Positions 54,266 to 63,928 of a stretch of DNA of 64,000 nt are shown here, piece after piece. Both the position numbers and the translations under genes were made by a program. The DNA is taken from NCBI GenBank assembly GCA_902616715.1, contig CACMTR010000001.1, positions 62,001 to 126,000 of the forward strand. The letters run 5' to 3'. The first letter of the stretch is position 1. Each line of letters starts with the position of its first letter. This stretch comes from an uncultured SAR86 cluster bacterium. GTDB lineage: Bacteria; Pseudomonadota; Gammaproteobacteria; Magnimaribacterales; AG-339-G14. The notes under the pieces are model-generated. The model was not told where the DNA came from. It saw only the letters and a program-made list of their open reading frames with translations, and searched no databases.

Positions 54266-54393
54266 AATATAAGATATAAAAAAAATCTACCAAGGTCAAA
54301 ACTTTTATTAATTTTTTTTAATTTTGGATTTCATAATTTTTATTTAAAGTAAAGGTTGATTCGAATTTTTATAATATGTAAATTAATACCAAA

Positions 54394-54469
54394 GCGATTG
54401 TAGCTCAGTTGGTAGAGCGCGACCTTGCCAAGGTCGAGGCCACGGGTTCGAACCCCGTCAATCGCTCCA
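54394..54469 (+). tRNA. tRNA-Gly (anticodon GCC)
   Basis: A 76-base tRNA: acceptor GCGATTG with CAATCGC, D-arm AGCTCAGTTGGTAGAGC, anticodon stem CGACC/GGTCG with loop TTGCCAA, T-arm GGGTTCGAACCCC, discriminator T and encoded CCA (54467-54469). A perfect TATAAT lies 18 bases upstream (54370-54375). The next ATG is 15 bases after the CCA. Confidence 0.97.
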
Positions 54470-54484
54470 TTTTCAAAAATACTA

Positions 54485-55414
54485 ATGAAAACTTTTTTTA
54501 TTTCTTCATTCCTATTTTTTAGTTTCTTCGTAAATTCTGAAACTTGTGAACATTCTAAGTGGGGAAAAGGCGACGAATTGGGGAATGCAAATCTTCTTAC
54601 AAAGGAATTAGTCCTTAAGGCTTCTGACTTAATTAAAACTGGTAAAGTGTATAGTTTAGGTCTAGTCATTGATCAAGATACTCCAGCCTACCCGCCAAGA
54701 TCTTTAAGTTTGAGTGTAGTCCAGCCTACACAACAGTTTGGAAAATTAGGCCTACCGAATGCTACTTACAACGATGATATGTTTCATGGTTGGTTAGGTA
54801 TTGGTTCTCAGATTGATGGTTTAGGTCACATCGGAGGAACAGATGCAATTTTTTATAATTGTCATGATGGAAAAGAATTTTCAGAGACTACTGGGTTAAC
54901 TAAATTAGGAATTGAAAAAATTCCTCCAATAGTTACAAGAGGCATTTTAGTGGACATGGCTAAATTTTTTAAAAAAGATTTTTTGGAGGCTGGGGAGACT
55001 TTCGACGTTGATGATGTGATTAAAGCTCTTGAACTACAAGATGTCACAATTGAAGAAGGGGATGTAGTCATATTTCACACTGGATGGACCAAGGCAAAAT
55101 ATTTTTCTGATCCTGAATTGTGGGGTTCAGGTACGCCAGGGCCTACTGGAGAAGTTTCTTCATTCCTAGCTTCAAAAAATGTTGTTGCAGCCGGAGCAGA
55201 TACTTGGTCATACGATGTTGTTCCTCCAATTGATTTAAATGAGCCTTACCCAGGACATCAAATACTTTTAAAAGAAAATGGAATATACATTTTAGAAGCT
55301 ATGAGTACAGGCGAACTTGCAAAAGATAACGTTTATGAGTTTTTATTTGTATTAGGTCAGGCTAAGGTTAGGGGGGCAGTTCAAATGATAATTAATCCTA
55401 TAGCTATTAATTAG
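54485..55414 (+). CDS. Exported cyclase-family hydrolase (kynurenine-formamidase-like)
   Basis: From ATG 54485 the product has 309 residues; an upstream in-frame ATG lies inside the tRNA and is rejected. A signal peptide (MKTFFISSFLFFSFFVNSET) is followed by a cyclase fold: DELGNANLLTKELV, SLGLVIDQDTPAYPP, the metal-binding-like GIGSQIDGLGHIGGTDA and VVIFHTGWTKAKYF. The conserved HxGTHxDxPxH of kynurenine formamidases is altered (GSQIDGLGH), as in the larger 'cyclase family' group. Substrate is unknown; it probably acts in the periplasm. Its stop overlaps the convergent oxidase gene by 4 bases. Confidence 0.85.
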   Translation: MKTFFISSFLFFSFFVNSETCEHSKWGKGDELGNANLLTKELVLKASDLIKTGKVYSLGLVIDQDTPAYPPRSLSLSVVQPTQQFGKLGLPNATYNDDMFHGWLGIGSQIDGLGHIGGTDAIFYNCHDGKEFSETTGLTKLGIEKIPPIVTRGILVDMAKFFKKDFLEAGETFDVDDVIKALELQDVTIEEGDVVIFHTGWTKAKYFSDPELWGSGTPGPTGEVSSFLASKNVVAAGADTWSYDVVPPIDLNEPYPGHQILLKENGIYILEAMSTGELAKDNVYEFLFVLGQAKVRGAVQMIINPIAIN

Positions 55415-56052
55415 GCAGAATCTAAATCATCAGCTATTAAATGATTTTTATCTCGATGTCCAGCTTCATCATTTCTGACTGCAATCACTACGTCTCTCAA
55501 AGATGCATCTTTTGCTAAATTCCAATATTTGATAGCAATTTCGGGGGCTTGAGTATTTTCTATTTGGCCTTTATCAATTTCATCAAGGTACTCGGTATAT
55601 GAAACAACCGCCTCTTCTTCAAAATATCCAATCATTCTATGAGCAGTTCGGTTGAAGAAAATGTATAAAAAAGTGTAAAAGGTTCCAAAACCTATTTGAG
55701 CAAGGAAGATTAAAAATCTTTCGAAGGTTGATGGTTGAGCTATTTCTATAAAAGTCATCAAATGCATTCTTTCATTTTCAGCTTCTTCTAACATTTCTCG
55801 AATTAAACCATTATCGTCTTGCATTCTTCTTAAAGAGCGTAAGTGATGAACTACCCCGGCAACCATTCCTGGAACTGCAGCCACAGTTTCTAAAACAACT
55901 GCTCTGTGTCCATATCTTTTCTTGAAAAGAAAATCTGCTGAGTTTCTTAAAAATTTAGTGATCCCAAGGGCAAAAGAATCACTAATAGATATAGGTAATT
56001 TGTGTCCAGCTATTTCGTTTTTCATATTTGGAGGTAATTCCTGATTTAACAT
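55411..56052 (-). CDS. aox: Alternative oxidase (cyanide-resistant quinol oxidase)
   Basis: The 213-residue protein has the diiron ligands of alternative oxidase: E55 (AVVLETVAAVPGMV), E94 and H97 (NERMHLMTF), the FEEEA motif at 144-148 (LEEEA in most), and E196 with H199 (RNDEAGHRDKNH). The two hydrophobic helices around 55-70 and 115-133 attach it to the membrane surface. It oxidises ubiquinol and reduces O2 to water without pumping protons. The N-terminus lacks the long extension of plant enzymes. A 16-base palindrome lies upstream at 56105. Confidence 0.93.
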   Translation of the reverse strand: MLNQELPPNMKNEIAGHKLPISISDSFALGITKFLRNSADFLFKKRYGHRAVVLETVAAVPGMVAGVVHHLRSLRRMQDDNGLIREMLEEAENERMHLMTFIEIAQPSTFERFLIFLAQIGFGTFYTFLYIFFNRTAHRMIGYFEEEAVVSYTEYLDEIDKGQIENTQAPEIAIKYWNLAKDASLRDVVIAVRNDEAGHRDKNHLIADDLDSA

Positions 56053-56104
56053 AACGATATCTTATATAAGTTAAAGTTATATTAAATATTTTCAACCTTT
56101 TCTG

Positions 56105-56120
56105 TAGATATATATATCTA
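56105..56120. promoter_or_regulatory. 16-base perfect palindrome between alternative oxidase and enoyl-CoA hydratase
   Basis: TAGATATATATATCTA is its own reverse complement, 53 bases upstream of the oxidase start in the 155-base divergent gap. It has the look of a dimeric-repressor operator. The half-site AGATATAT is loosely like the half of the NO-sensor NsrR motif (AGATGYAT), and an aox gene is NsrR-controlled in Vibrio fischeri. TA-rich palindromes also arise by chance here. Confidence 0.4.
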
Positions 56121-56207
56121 AAAGCTATATATAAAATATTCATTCTATTAAAAAGATATATAAAAAAATGTAATGCTTCAGATAATATAAATAAAAAAGG
56201 AAAAATT

Positions 56208-57011
56208 ATGAGTGAAGTTATAAGTGAAATAAATGAATCAGGAATTATGATAGTTAAGTTAAATAGACCTGAAAGCTTAAATAGTTTGAACTATGGCCTC
56301 GTGACTGGAGTAATTGAAGCTTTTGATGAAGCAGCATCTAATGAAAAAGTAAGGGCGGTTATTTTGACAGGCGAGGGCAGAGGTTTTTGTTCGGGTGCTG
56401 ACTTGAGCGGTGGAGGATGGCCAACAGAACCTGAATGGTCGACTGGTGAAATTTCAGCAAAAAATATGGAATTTTATTTAAACCCAATGATAAAAAAAAT
56501 AGTAAATTGTCCAAAACCAGTTGTGAATGCCATAAATGGTATTGCTGCAGGAGGAGGGGTAGGTTTAGCTTTGAGTGGAGATATTTTAATAGCTGCTAAG
56601 TCAGCAAAGTTTAAATTAGTATTTGGTAAACAATTAGGAATTATTTCTGACGTAGGCGCTTCTTGGTTTGTTCCGAAGTTAATTTCTAGAGCTAGGGCTA
56701 ATGGTCTTGCCTTACTTGGAGAAGATCTCCATGCTGATCAAGCAGAGGATTGGGGACTAATTTGGAAAACTTATGATGATGATTCCTTGATGGATGAAGC
56801 AATGAGAATCGCCACACAAATTTCTGATAGCGCCATCGAGGGATTAAAAGCATGCGTCCATGCTCATGACAATGCAACCAACGTCTCTCTTGATGAACAA
56901 TTAGAATACGAGATTAAAACTCAAAGAGTACTTTGTGATGAACCGGCATTTAAAGAGGGAGTTTTAGCGTTTCTTGAAAAAAGAAAACCTAATTTTAGGA
57001 ATTTGAAATAG
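56208..57011 (+). CDS. Enoyl-CoA hydratase/isomerase (crotonase) family
   Basis: The 267-residue crotonase has the CoA-binding NRPESLNSLNYGL, oxyanion-hole segments VILTGEGRGFCSGADLSGGG and NAINGIAAGGGVGLALSGDI, and the catalytic-region LVFGKQLGIISDVGASWFVP. A Glu-to-Asp difference (ISDVGASW) occurs at a position where hydratases often keep Glu, so isomerase or another crotonase activity is possible. AAGG precedes the ATG. It overlaps the 3' end of convergent dapE by 17 bases. Confidence 0.87.
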   Translation: MSEVISEINESGIMIVKLNRPESLNSLNYGLVTGVIEAFDEAASNEKVRAVILTGEGRGFCSGADLSGGGWPTEPEWSTGEISAKNMEFYLNPMIKKIVNCPKPVVNAINGIAAGGGVGLALSGDILIAAKSAKFKLVFGKQLGIISDVGASWFVPKLISRARANGLALLGEDLHADQAEDWGLIWKTYDDDSLMDEAMRIATQISDSAIEGLKACVHAHDNATNVSLDEQLEYEIKTQRVLCDEPAFKEGVLAFLEKRKPNFRNLK

Positions 57012-58131
57012 AGATACTATTTAAAATTTCTAAATAAATTTTACTAAGATCTTCTAAATCTTTTATAGAGACATTTTCATCAATTTTATGAATTGAATCA
57101 TTTAAAGGCCCCAACTCAACAATTTCTGCATCCATAACAGGCATGAATCTGCCATCAGAAGTTCCGCCTCCATTGTTTATAACCGGTTCTCTACCTAAAA
57201 CTCTTTTTATTGAATCTATCACCAAGTCTACAAAAAAAGTTTTTGTTGTCAGAAATGGAAGCCCACTTAGATTCCATTCAACTTTATAATCAACTTTATG
57301 AGAATCTAAAATCTTTTCAAATTCTTTTATTAAACCTTCACTAGTCGATTCAGAACAGAATCTAAAATTAAAATCCATCTCTAATTCACCTGGCACAATA
57401 TTGCCAGCTCCCGTCCCTGAATTTATATTGGAGATTTGAAATGAAGTAGGCTGAAAATGATCATTACCAGCATCCCACTTTTTCTCTCTGAGCTCCGTAA
57501 TAATGTCAGAAATTAAAAATATTGGATTAATTATTTTTTCTGGATACGCAATGTGACCTTGTTTTCCAATAACTTTTAATTTACCGCTTAAAGATCCTCT
57601 TCTGCCAATTCTAATTGTATCTCCTACCTTTTCTGAAGATGAGGGTTCTCCAACCAAGCAATAATCTATTTTTTCTCCCCTTTGAATTAGTTTATCTAGA
57701 AGCACATCTATAAAACCATCAGATGATTCTCCTTCTTCATTGCTAGTCAATAAAATAGCTATTCTGAAATTTTTATCTTCTTTTGTCTTAATAAATTCAG
57801 TGAGAGCTTTTATGAAAGCACAAATATTTCCTTTCATATCAGCTGCACCACGACCAAAAATTCTTCCATCTACATTCTTTCCAGAAAATGGAGGATGGGT
57901 CCATAATTCTTCTGGCCCTGTTGGGACTACATCGGTATGCCCTAGAAAACAAAAAGTAGGACCATCGTTTCCATATACAGAATAAAGATTTTCTACATTT
58001 TTATAATCGATTCGCTCTGACTTAAAACCAAGATCAGTCAAAATTGGCTCGATGATGTCGAAGCAGCCTTTATCCCTTGGAGATATAGACTCAATTTTTA
58101 TTAGATCTGTTATTAAATTTTCTAGGTTCAT
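56995..58131 (-). CDS. dapE: Succinyl-diaminopimelate desuccinylase
   Basis: The 378-residue M20 peptidase-family enzyme has the zinc ligands CFLGHTDVVPTGP (His and the catalytic Asp), FGRGAADMKGNICAF, LLTSNEEGESSDGFIDVLLD (Glu pair), CLVGEPSSSEKVGDTIRIGR and the DapE-type C-terminus NNGGGTSDGRFMPVMDAEIV with ELGPLNDSIHKIDE. It yields LL-diaminopimelate for lysine and peptidoglycan. Length matches E. coli DapE (375). No dap partner is adjacent. Confidence 0.95.
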   Translation of the reverse strand: MNLENLITDLIKIESISPRDKGCFDIIEPILTDLGFKSERIDYKNVENLYSVYGNDGPTFCFLGHTDVVPTGPEELWTHPPFSGKNVDGRIFGRGAADMKGNICAFIKALTEFIKTKEDKNFRIAILLTSNEEGESSDGFIDVLLDKLIQRGEKIDYCLVGEPSSSEKVGDTIRIGRRGSLSGKLKVIGKQGHIAYPEKIINPIFLISDIITELREKKWDAGNDHFQPTSFQISNINSGTGAGNIVPGELEMDFNFRFCSESTSEGLIKEFEKILDSHKVDYKVEWNLSGLPFLTTKTFFVDLVIDSIKRVLGREPVINNGGGTSDGRFMPVMDAEIVELGPLNDSIHKIDENVSIKDLEDLSKIYLEILNSISISNS

Positions 58132-58223
58132 TTTTTGTAAGTCTAAAACATTTTTAACTATTTATTAAAAAAATTTTTTTTCACTGGTAGAATATTTTTT
58201 TAACTTATAAAAGAAGGGAATAT

Positions 58224-60392
58224 ATGACTGAATATTTAGACAAAGGCAATTTACAAGTTTCCAAAAGTTTAGACAATCTAATAACCGAAAAAGTTTGTCA
58301 CTCTATTGATCTCTCGCCAGAAACTTTTTGGAGTAAATTCGAAGAAATTTTAAATGAATTCTCTCCTAGAAATAAAAAGCTTTTAGAAAAAAGAGAATCC
58401 CTTCAAGAGCAAATAGATAATTGGCATATCGCCAATAAAGGCAAAGACTTTGATAAAACAGCTTACAAAGACTTTCTAAAAGAAATTGGATATTTATTAG
58501 ATGAGGGAGACGATTTTTCCATCGATACAGCCAATGTAGATCCAGAAATATCTACAATTGCTGGACCTCAACTTGTGGTGCCAGTTATGAATGCTAGGTT
58601 TGCTTTAAATGCTGCAAATGCAAGATGGGGAAGTCTATATGATGCATTGTATGGAACTGATGTTATATCTGAAGAAGGTGGTGCAGAGAGGGGAGGCGCT
58701 TACAATTCTGTAAGAGGCAATAAAGTTATTGAATTTTCAAAAAAATTTCTCGACGAAACTTTTCCTTTGACTTCAGGAAGCTTTGCTGACATTACAGCTT
58801 TCCAAATAAAAGAGGGAAAGTTACAAATAACACTTGCCGATCAAAGCCAAGTTACTATAGATGACGAAGCAAAATTTGAGGGTTTCATAGGTACTGAAGA
58901 CAATCCAACCGGTATTTTGCTAAAAAATAATAACCTTCATATGGAAATTCAAATAGATCGAAATCATAACATCGGATCAGAAGATCCAGCCGGCATTAAA
59001 GATATCTTAGTTGAGAGTGCTATTACAACAATTCAAGATTGTGAAGATTCCGTAGCTGCTGTCGATGGAGAGGATAAAGCACAAGTTTATGAAAACTGGC
59101 TAGGATTAATGAAAGGGGATTTAGCAGAAACTTTTCAAAAAAATGACCAAACAATGACTCGAGTTCTCAATCAAGATAGAGATTATTTAAAACCCGATGG
59201 AGATTCGTTTTCTTTACCAGGCAGGAGTACTTTACTGGTAAGAAATGTTGGGCACCTAATGACTAATCCAGCAATTTTAGATCAAGAAGGCAAAGAGGTT
59301 TTTGAAGGAATTATGGATGCTATGTTCACTATTGCTATTGCAAAACATGACCTTTTGAATACTGGATCTGCAGTGAATAGTAAAACTAAAAGTATTTATA
59401 TTGTAAAACCTAAAATGCATGGCCCCGAGGAAGTTAAATTCACATGTGACTTGTTTGCCGCTGTTGAATCTGCGCTGGGCTTAGAGCCTTTGACCGTTAA
59501 AATTGGAATCATGGATGAAGAAAGACGAACTACAGTAAACTTAAAAGAATGTATAAGAATCGCTAAAGATAGAGTTATTTTTATCAATACTGGATTTTTG
59601 GATAGAACTGGAGATGAAATTCATACAAGCATTGAAGCCGGTCCGATGATAAAAAAATCAGAGATGAAGCAACAAACTTGGATAAATGCTTACGAAAATT
59701 GGAATGTTGATACCGGTTTGGAAACAGGTTTCAAAGGTAAAGCACAAATTGGAAAAGGGATGTGGGCAATGCCTGATGAAATGTTGGCTATGTATGAGGG
59801 TAAGACTAATCACCCCGAAGCAGGCGCTAATTGTGCTTGGGTTCCGTCGCCGACAGCAGCCACTTTGCATGCGTTACACTATCATCAAATTAGTGTTTCT
59901 AAAGTGCAAGAAAACTTATTAACACAAGAAAAAGCAGATCTTGATGATATTCTTGAAATTCCTTTGTTAAAAAATCCTGATTCATTAACTTCAGATGAGA
60001 TTCAAAGTGAATTAGATAACAACGCACAAGGTATCCTAGGATATGTCGTTCGTTGGGTAGATCAAGGCGTAGGTTGTTCAAAGGTTCCAGATATAAATAA
60101 CATAGGTTTAATGGAGGATAGGGCTACATGTAGAATCTCCAGTCAACATATCGCTAATTGGTTATTGCATGGTTTGTGTGATGAATCTCAGGTAATGGAG
60201 ACTATGAAAAAAATGGCAGTTGTTGTTGACCAACAAAATTCTGGAGATCCTAAATACATACCCATGGCTCCAAATTATGATGGCGAAGCTTTTAAGGCTG
60301 CTTGCGCTTTAGTTCTAGAAGGAAGAAATCAGCCAAGCGGTTATACAGAACCAATCTTGCATTCCAAGCGTTTAGATTTTAAAGCTCAGTGA
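58224..60392 (+). CDS. glcB: Malate synthase G
   Basis: The 722-residue protein is nearly the exact length of E. coli GlcB (723). Signatures include [69 protein letters not shown]-like text, [40 protein letters not shown] and the catalytic C-terminal region [18 protein letters not shown]-like. It condenses acetyl-CoA and glyoxylate to malate. There is no isocitrate lyase nearby, so glyoxylate may come from glycolate or purine breakdown. It overlaps the amidohydrolase by 4 bases. Confidence 0.97.
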   Translation: MTEYLDKGNLQVSKSLDNLITEKVCHSIDLSPETFWSKFEEILNEFSPRNKKLLEKRESLQEQIDNWHIANKGKDFDKTAYKDFLKEIGYLLDEGDDFSIDTANVDPEISTIAGPQLVVPVMNARFALNAANARWGSLYDALYGTDVISEEGGAERGGAYNSVRGNKVIEFSKKFLDETFPLTSGSFADITAFQIKEGKLQITLADQSQVTIDDEAKFEGFIGTEDNPTGILLKNNNLHMEIQIDRNHNIGSEDPAGIKDILVESAITTIQDCEDSVAAVDGEDKAQVYENWLGLMKGDLAETFQKNDQTMTRVLNQDRDYLKPDGDSFSLPGRSTLLVRNVGHLMTNPAILDQEGKEVFEGIMDAMFTIAIAKHDLLNTGSAVNSKTKSIYIVKPKMHGPEEVKFTCDLFAAVESALGLEPLTVKIGIMDEERRTTVNLKECIRIAKDRVIFINTGFLDRTGDEIHTSIEAGPMIKKSEMKQQTWINAYENWNVDTGLETGFKGKAQIGKGMWAMPDEMLAMYEGKTNHPEAGANCAWVPSPTAATLHALHYHQISVSKVQENLLTQEKADLDDILEIPLLKNPDSLTSDEIQSELDNNAQGILGYVVRWVDQGVGCSKVPDINNIGLMEDRATCRISSQHIANWLLHGLCDESQVMETMKKMAVVVDQQNSGDPKYIPMAPNYDGEAFKAACALVLEGRNQPSGYTEPILHSKRLDFKAQ

Positions 60393-61393
60393 GCTCATTA
60401 GAAGATCATCTAAATTGGTTAAATCTTCATAATGAAGAAACTATTGATCCAGAAAGACCGATAATTGATCCCCACCATCATTTTTGGCCAGGTGACTTAC
60501 ATTATCTCCTTGATGATCTTAGGTTAGATACAGAGAGCGGTCATAATATAAAGAAGACGGTTTTTATTGAATGTTCCCAAGAATACTTAGAAGAAGGCGA
60601 TCAGGATTTTGCACCTGTTGGAGAAACAATATTTGTAAAAAAAATTTGTGATGCCGCAAAAGAAGAGAGCCAAAGAACTCAGATTGAAGGAATTGTAGGG
60701 CATGTCAATTTACTAATTGGAGCTGAAAAAACTAAGGCTGTCCTCAAAAGTCATCTCAAAGAGGGTGGGGCTTTATTTAAAGGAATACGTCACGCAGGAG
60801 GGTGGGATCATCATTATGAATTGTCTAACTCACATCACAACCCTCCGAAAAATCTATATTCAGATGAGACGTTTCTTGAGAGTCTTAATGAACTAAGCAA
60901 CATGAATTTATCCTTTGAAGCTTGGCAATATCATCATCAAGTTAATCAAGTGAAAAAAATAGCAGAAACCCTTCCCAATCTTAAAATCGTATTAAACCAT
61001 TTCAGTGGGCCTATAGGAATTGGCCCCTATGCAACAAAAAAAGACGAAATTTTTGAGGTATGGAAAACTGACATACTTACGTTATCTAAATATGAAAATG
61101 TTTATGCAAAATTAGGCGGGATGGCAATGCCTATAAATGGCTATGAGTTCCATAAACAGGCATCACCAACAACTTCCGACCAATTGATCAAAGAACAGGA
61201 ACATTATTACCATTTTTTAATTAAGAGTTTCGGGGCAGAAAGATGTATGTTTGAAAGTAATTTTCCAGTCGATAAGCAATCCATTTCCTATAACGTTCTT
61301 TGGAATGCTTTTAAAAAAATGGCTGACAGATACAACAGTGAAGAAAAAGACCAAATGTTTTATAAAACCGCTCAGAGTTTTTATAAGCTTTAA
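60389..61393 (+). CDS. Amidohydrolase_2-type metal-dependent hydrolase
   Basis: The 334-residue TIM-barrel protein (GTG start, overlapping glcB) has the metal-binding N-terminus [62 protein letters not shown] and the C-terminal [20 protein letters not shown] (the Asp/Asn-containing FxSNFPV motif). Relatives hydrolyse lactones such as 2-pyrone-4,6-dicarboxylate or decarboxylate aromatic acids. Substrate is not determinable; coupling to malate synthase G suggests the product enters via glyoxylate or acetyl-CoA. Confidence 0.86.
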   Translation: MSSLEDHLNWLNLHNEETIDPERPIIDPHHHFWPGDLHYLLDDLRLDTESGHNIKKTVFIECSQEYLEEGDQDFAPVGETIFVKKICDAAKEESQRTQIEGIVGHVNLLIGAEKTKAVLKSHLKEGGALFKGIRHAGGWDHHYELSNSHHNPPKNLYSDETFLESLNELSNMNLSFEAWQYHHQVNQVKKIAETLPNLKIVLNHFSGPIGIGPYATKKDEIFEVWKTDILTLSKYENVYAKLGGMAMPINGYEFHKQASPTTSDQLIKEQEHYYHFLIKSFGAERCMFESNFPVDKQSISYNVLWNAFKKMADRYNSEEKDQMFYKTAQSFYKL

Positions 61394-62491
61394 TTACTGA
61401 TTAAAACCTTGTAATTCAGCAGCTTCTTCTCTAACAATTTCGGGCGCTCCAAGAATTTGACGATTCAAACCAATTCTTTTAAACCAATAATGAAGACCTA
61501 GAAGGTCGGTAAAGCCCATACCTCCATGAACTTCTGTAGCCTTCTTTGAAATCATTTTCCCAACTTCAGAGGTATGTGATTTTGACTGACAAGCGAGTAA
61601 TCTTGACGAGCTAACTTCTTCGGTATCGAACGAATAGGCAGCTTGCCAAACTAAAGAATAGCAAGGTTCCAGATCTGCAGCCATTTCAGCACACATGTGT
61701 TTTACTGCTTGAAAAGAACCTATAGTTCGATTGAATTGTTTACGTTCTTTCGAATATGTAACAGCTTTCTCTACCATAGCTTCGGAAGCACCTACAGTGT
61801 CTGCAGCCAGAATTATTCTTCCCGCATCAATAACTTTTTTTGCAATTTCGTTGTTGTCTTCAGTTAAAGCCAAAATTTCAGCGTTCACATTCTCTAGTAA
61901 GATTTCATGAAACGAGCGTGTTTTATCAACTGTAGTCAATTTATTTATTTTTACACCTTTATCTTTAGCATTAATTAAGAAAATATTACCTGATTTATTT
62001 GCCAGAATTATAAAGTCGGAGTTCTCAGCATCTAGAACGAATAAGGCTCGACCATTTAATTTATTTTTTGAAAATTCTATTCCAGCGTCTTCTCTGGCTC
62101 CAACAAATTCACTCATACCAATACCAAACCTTAATTCGTTACTAGCAATCTTAGGTAAGTAATTATTTTTTTGTTCTTCACTTCCGCCCAAATTAATTGC
62201 GATTGGAGCCATTACATATGATCCGACAAAAGGAATTGGACCAACTCCAGCACCTAAGGCTTGCGCAACTGCCACAGCATGTAAAAGTCCGGCGCCTAAA
62301 CCATTATGTTCTTCAGGTATTAGAAGGGTATTGATACCAAGATTCAAAATGCCATCAAAGATGTTTTTTTCTAATTCCTCACCTTCACCATTCGCAATTT
62401 TTCTAATTTCATCGACTGAAGCATTGTCGGCAAGAAATTTTTTTACAAAATCTTGAATGGATTCTTGTTCTTCAGATAAACCAAAATACAT
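61394..62491 (-). CDS. Acyl-CoA dehydrogenase, second of a pair (short form)
   Basis: The 365-residue flavoenzyme begins MYFGLSEEQESIQDFVKKFL and has IPEEHNGLGAGLLHAVAVAQ, FGIGMSEFVGAREDA, AADTVGASEAMVEKAVTYSK, ERKQFNRTIGSFQAVKHMCA and VHGGMGFTDLLGLHYWFKRI. Against typical acyl-CoA dehydrogenases, the C-terminal catalytic-Glu region (YEGTxxIQ) is replaced by RQILGAPEIVREE. It lies 2 bases after a second acyl-CoA dehydrogenase on the same strand, so the two may form a heteromer, as in steroid-degrading alpha2-beta2 enzymes. Confidence 0.88.
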   Translation of the reverse strand: MYFGLSEEQESIQDFVKKFLADNASVDEIRKIANGEGEELEKNIFDGILNLGINTLLIPEEHNGLGAGLLHAVAVAQALGAGVGPIPFVGSYVMAPIAINLGGSEEQKNNYLPKIASNELRFGIGMSEFVGAREDAGIEFSKNKLNGRALFVLDAENSDFIILANKSGNIFLINAKDKGVKINKLTTVDKTRSFHEILLENVNAEILALTEDNNEIAKKVIDAGRIILAADTVGASEAMVEKAVTYSKERKQFNRTIGSFQAVKHMCAEMAADLEPCYSLVWQAAYSFDTEEVSSSRLLACQSKSHTSEVGKMISKKATEVHGGMGFTDLLGLHYWFKRIGLNRQILGAPEIVREEAAELQGFNQ

Positions 62492-62493
62492 TT

Positions 62494-63738
62494 TTAGACC
62501 TCTACTTGAACTTTTGGTTCTCTAGGCATTCCAAGACCTCTTTCAGAGATAATATTTTTCTGAATCTGATTGGTGCCTCCACCAATAATTAGCCCAAGGA
62601 AATACATGTAAGTGAATTGCCAGGAGCCACCACCTCGAACATTTGGATCATCTTCATATAAAGTACCTAGTTCTCCCATAATATCGATTGCGAGACCCTC
62701 TAATTCATGACGTAATTCAGTACCAACTAACTTTTGAATCATGCCGCCAAGTTTCACATTTTGTCCTGGATTAATTTTTGCGGAAAGCAGTCTTAAAGAA
62801 TGCGCTTGAGCTGCTAAAACTTTTCCTTGCACTTGAAGCAATCTGTCTCGATAAGAAGCCACATCAATTAATCTTCTTCCATCAATAGTTTCTTCTTTCA
62901 TAAGATTAATGAGAGTATTCAATCTATTAAGAGTTACGTTCGGATTTGCAAGTGAACCTCTTTCGTGACCAAGTACAGAGTTCGCAACAGACCAACCTTC
63001 ACCTCTTTTGCCTACGATATTTTCTTCTGGCACTGTAACGTCATCAAAGAATACCTCGTTGAAACCTGCCTTTAAGGTCATATCAACTAATGGTCTAATT
63101 TCAATTCCCGGAGTATCCATAGGAATTAAGATAAAGCTAATCCCAGCATGTTTCGATGCTTCGGGTTCAGTCCTGACTAGACAAAACATCATTTGAGAGA
63201 ATTGTGCTGTACTGGTCCAAATTTTTTGACCATTTATTACCCACTTTCCATCAATAAGCTCGCCTTTAGTTTGTAAGCTTGCTAGATCACTACCCGCGTT
63301 AGGTTCTGAATAACCCTGACACCAAATCGTTTCACCATGAAGTGTCGACTCAATGTATTGTTGTTTTTGCTCTTCTGTTCCCCACTCCAAAAGAGTAGGC
63401 ACTAGCATATCTATGCCCTGGCCACCCATAGCATTAGGAACTTTATATTTTGCAAATGCACCAGCAATGATTCTACTTTTAATAATGTCAGGTTCGCCTC
63501 CATAGCCACCATATTCTTTGGGAATAGATCTAGCGAAGTATCCTTTTTCAATTAAAAGCTTTTGCCATTCTGATCTACCAACGGACTTACCAGATTTGCG
63601 AGAAGAATTTCCGGATAGTGCATCATGCATTTCAAATTTTTTATCATTTGATGTGATGACGGCACCACTATATTCTTTACAAAACTCTTCGACTTCATTT
63701 GTGAATTCGTCGTATTCTGAACCAAACTCTAAATTCAT
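62494..63738 (-). CDS. Acyl-CoA dehydrogenase, first of a pair (long form)
   Basis: The 414-residue flavoenzyme has SIPKEYGGYGGEPDIIKSRI, WCQGYSEPNAGSDLASLQTK, INGQKIWTSTAQFSQMMFCL, VFFDDVTVPEENIVGKRGEG and GLIIGGGTNQIQKNIISERG. In place of the medium-chain YEGT catalytic motif it reads GGGTNQIQ; a glutamate in LGHERGSLA may serve instead, as in isovaleryl- and long-chain-type enzymes. Upstream the Shine-Dalgarno AAGGAG precedes the ATG on the minus strand. The gene opens the two-gene operon and is divergent from tRNA-Gly(TCC). Confidence 0.9.
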   Translation of the reverse strand: MNLEFGSEYDEFTNEVEEFCKEYSGAVITSNDKKFEMHDALSGNSSRKSGKSVGRSEWQKLLIEKGYFARSIPKEYGGYGGEPDIIKSRIIAGAFAKYKVPNAMGGQGIDMLVPTLLEWGTEEQKQQYIESTLHGETIWCQGYSEPNAGSDLASLQTKGELIDGKWVINGQKIWTSTAQFSQMMFCLVRTEPEASKHAGISFILIPMDTPGIEIRPLVDMTLKAGFNEVFFDDVTVPEENIVGKRGEGWSVANSVLGHERGSLANPNVTLNRLNTLINLMKEETIDGRRLIDVASYRDRLLQVQGKVLAAQAHSLRLLSAKINPGQNVKLGGMIQKLVGTELRHELEGLAIDIMGELGTLYEDDPNVRGGGSWQFTYMYFLGLIIGGGTNQIQKNIISERGLGMPREPKVQVEV

Positions 63739-63798
63739 ATTGATCTCCTTATGCGAAAATATATTTTATAGGTTTCTATTTAAAAATTCATATTTTCG

Positions 63799-63826
63799 TT
63801 AGAAAAAAAGGTCAAAGATGTATAAT
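63799..63826 (+). promoter_or_regulatory. Candidate promoter of tRNA-Gly(TCC)
   Basis: TTAGAA (63799-63804) and a perfect TATAAT (63821-63826) with a 16-base spacer, 20 bases before the mature tRNA 5' end. Confidence 0.5.
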
Positions 63827-63845
63827 CTTCATCAAATTAAGATTT

Positions 63846-63920
<75 letters not shown>

Positions 63921-63928
63921 GAGATTTT

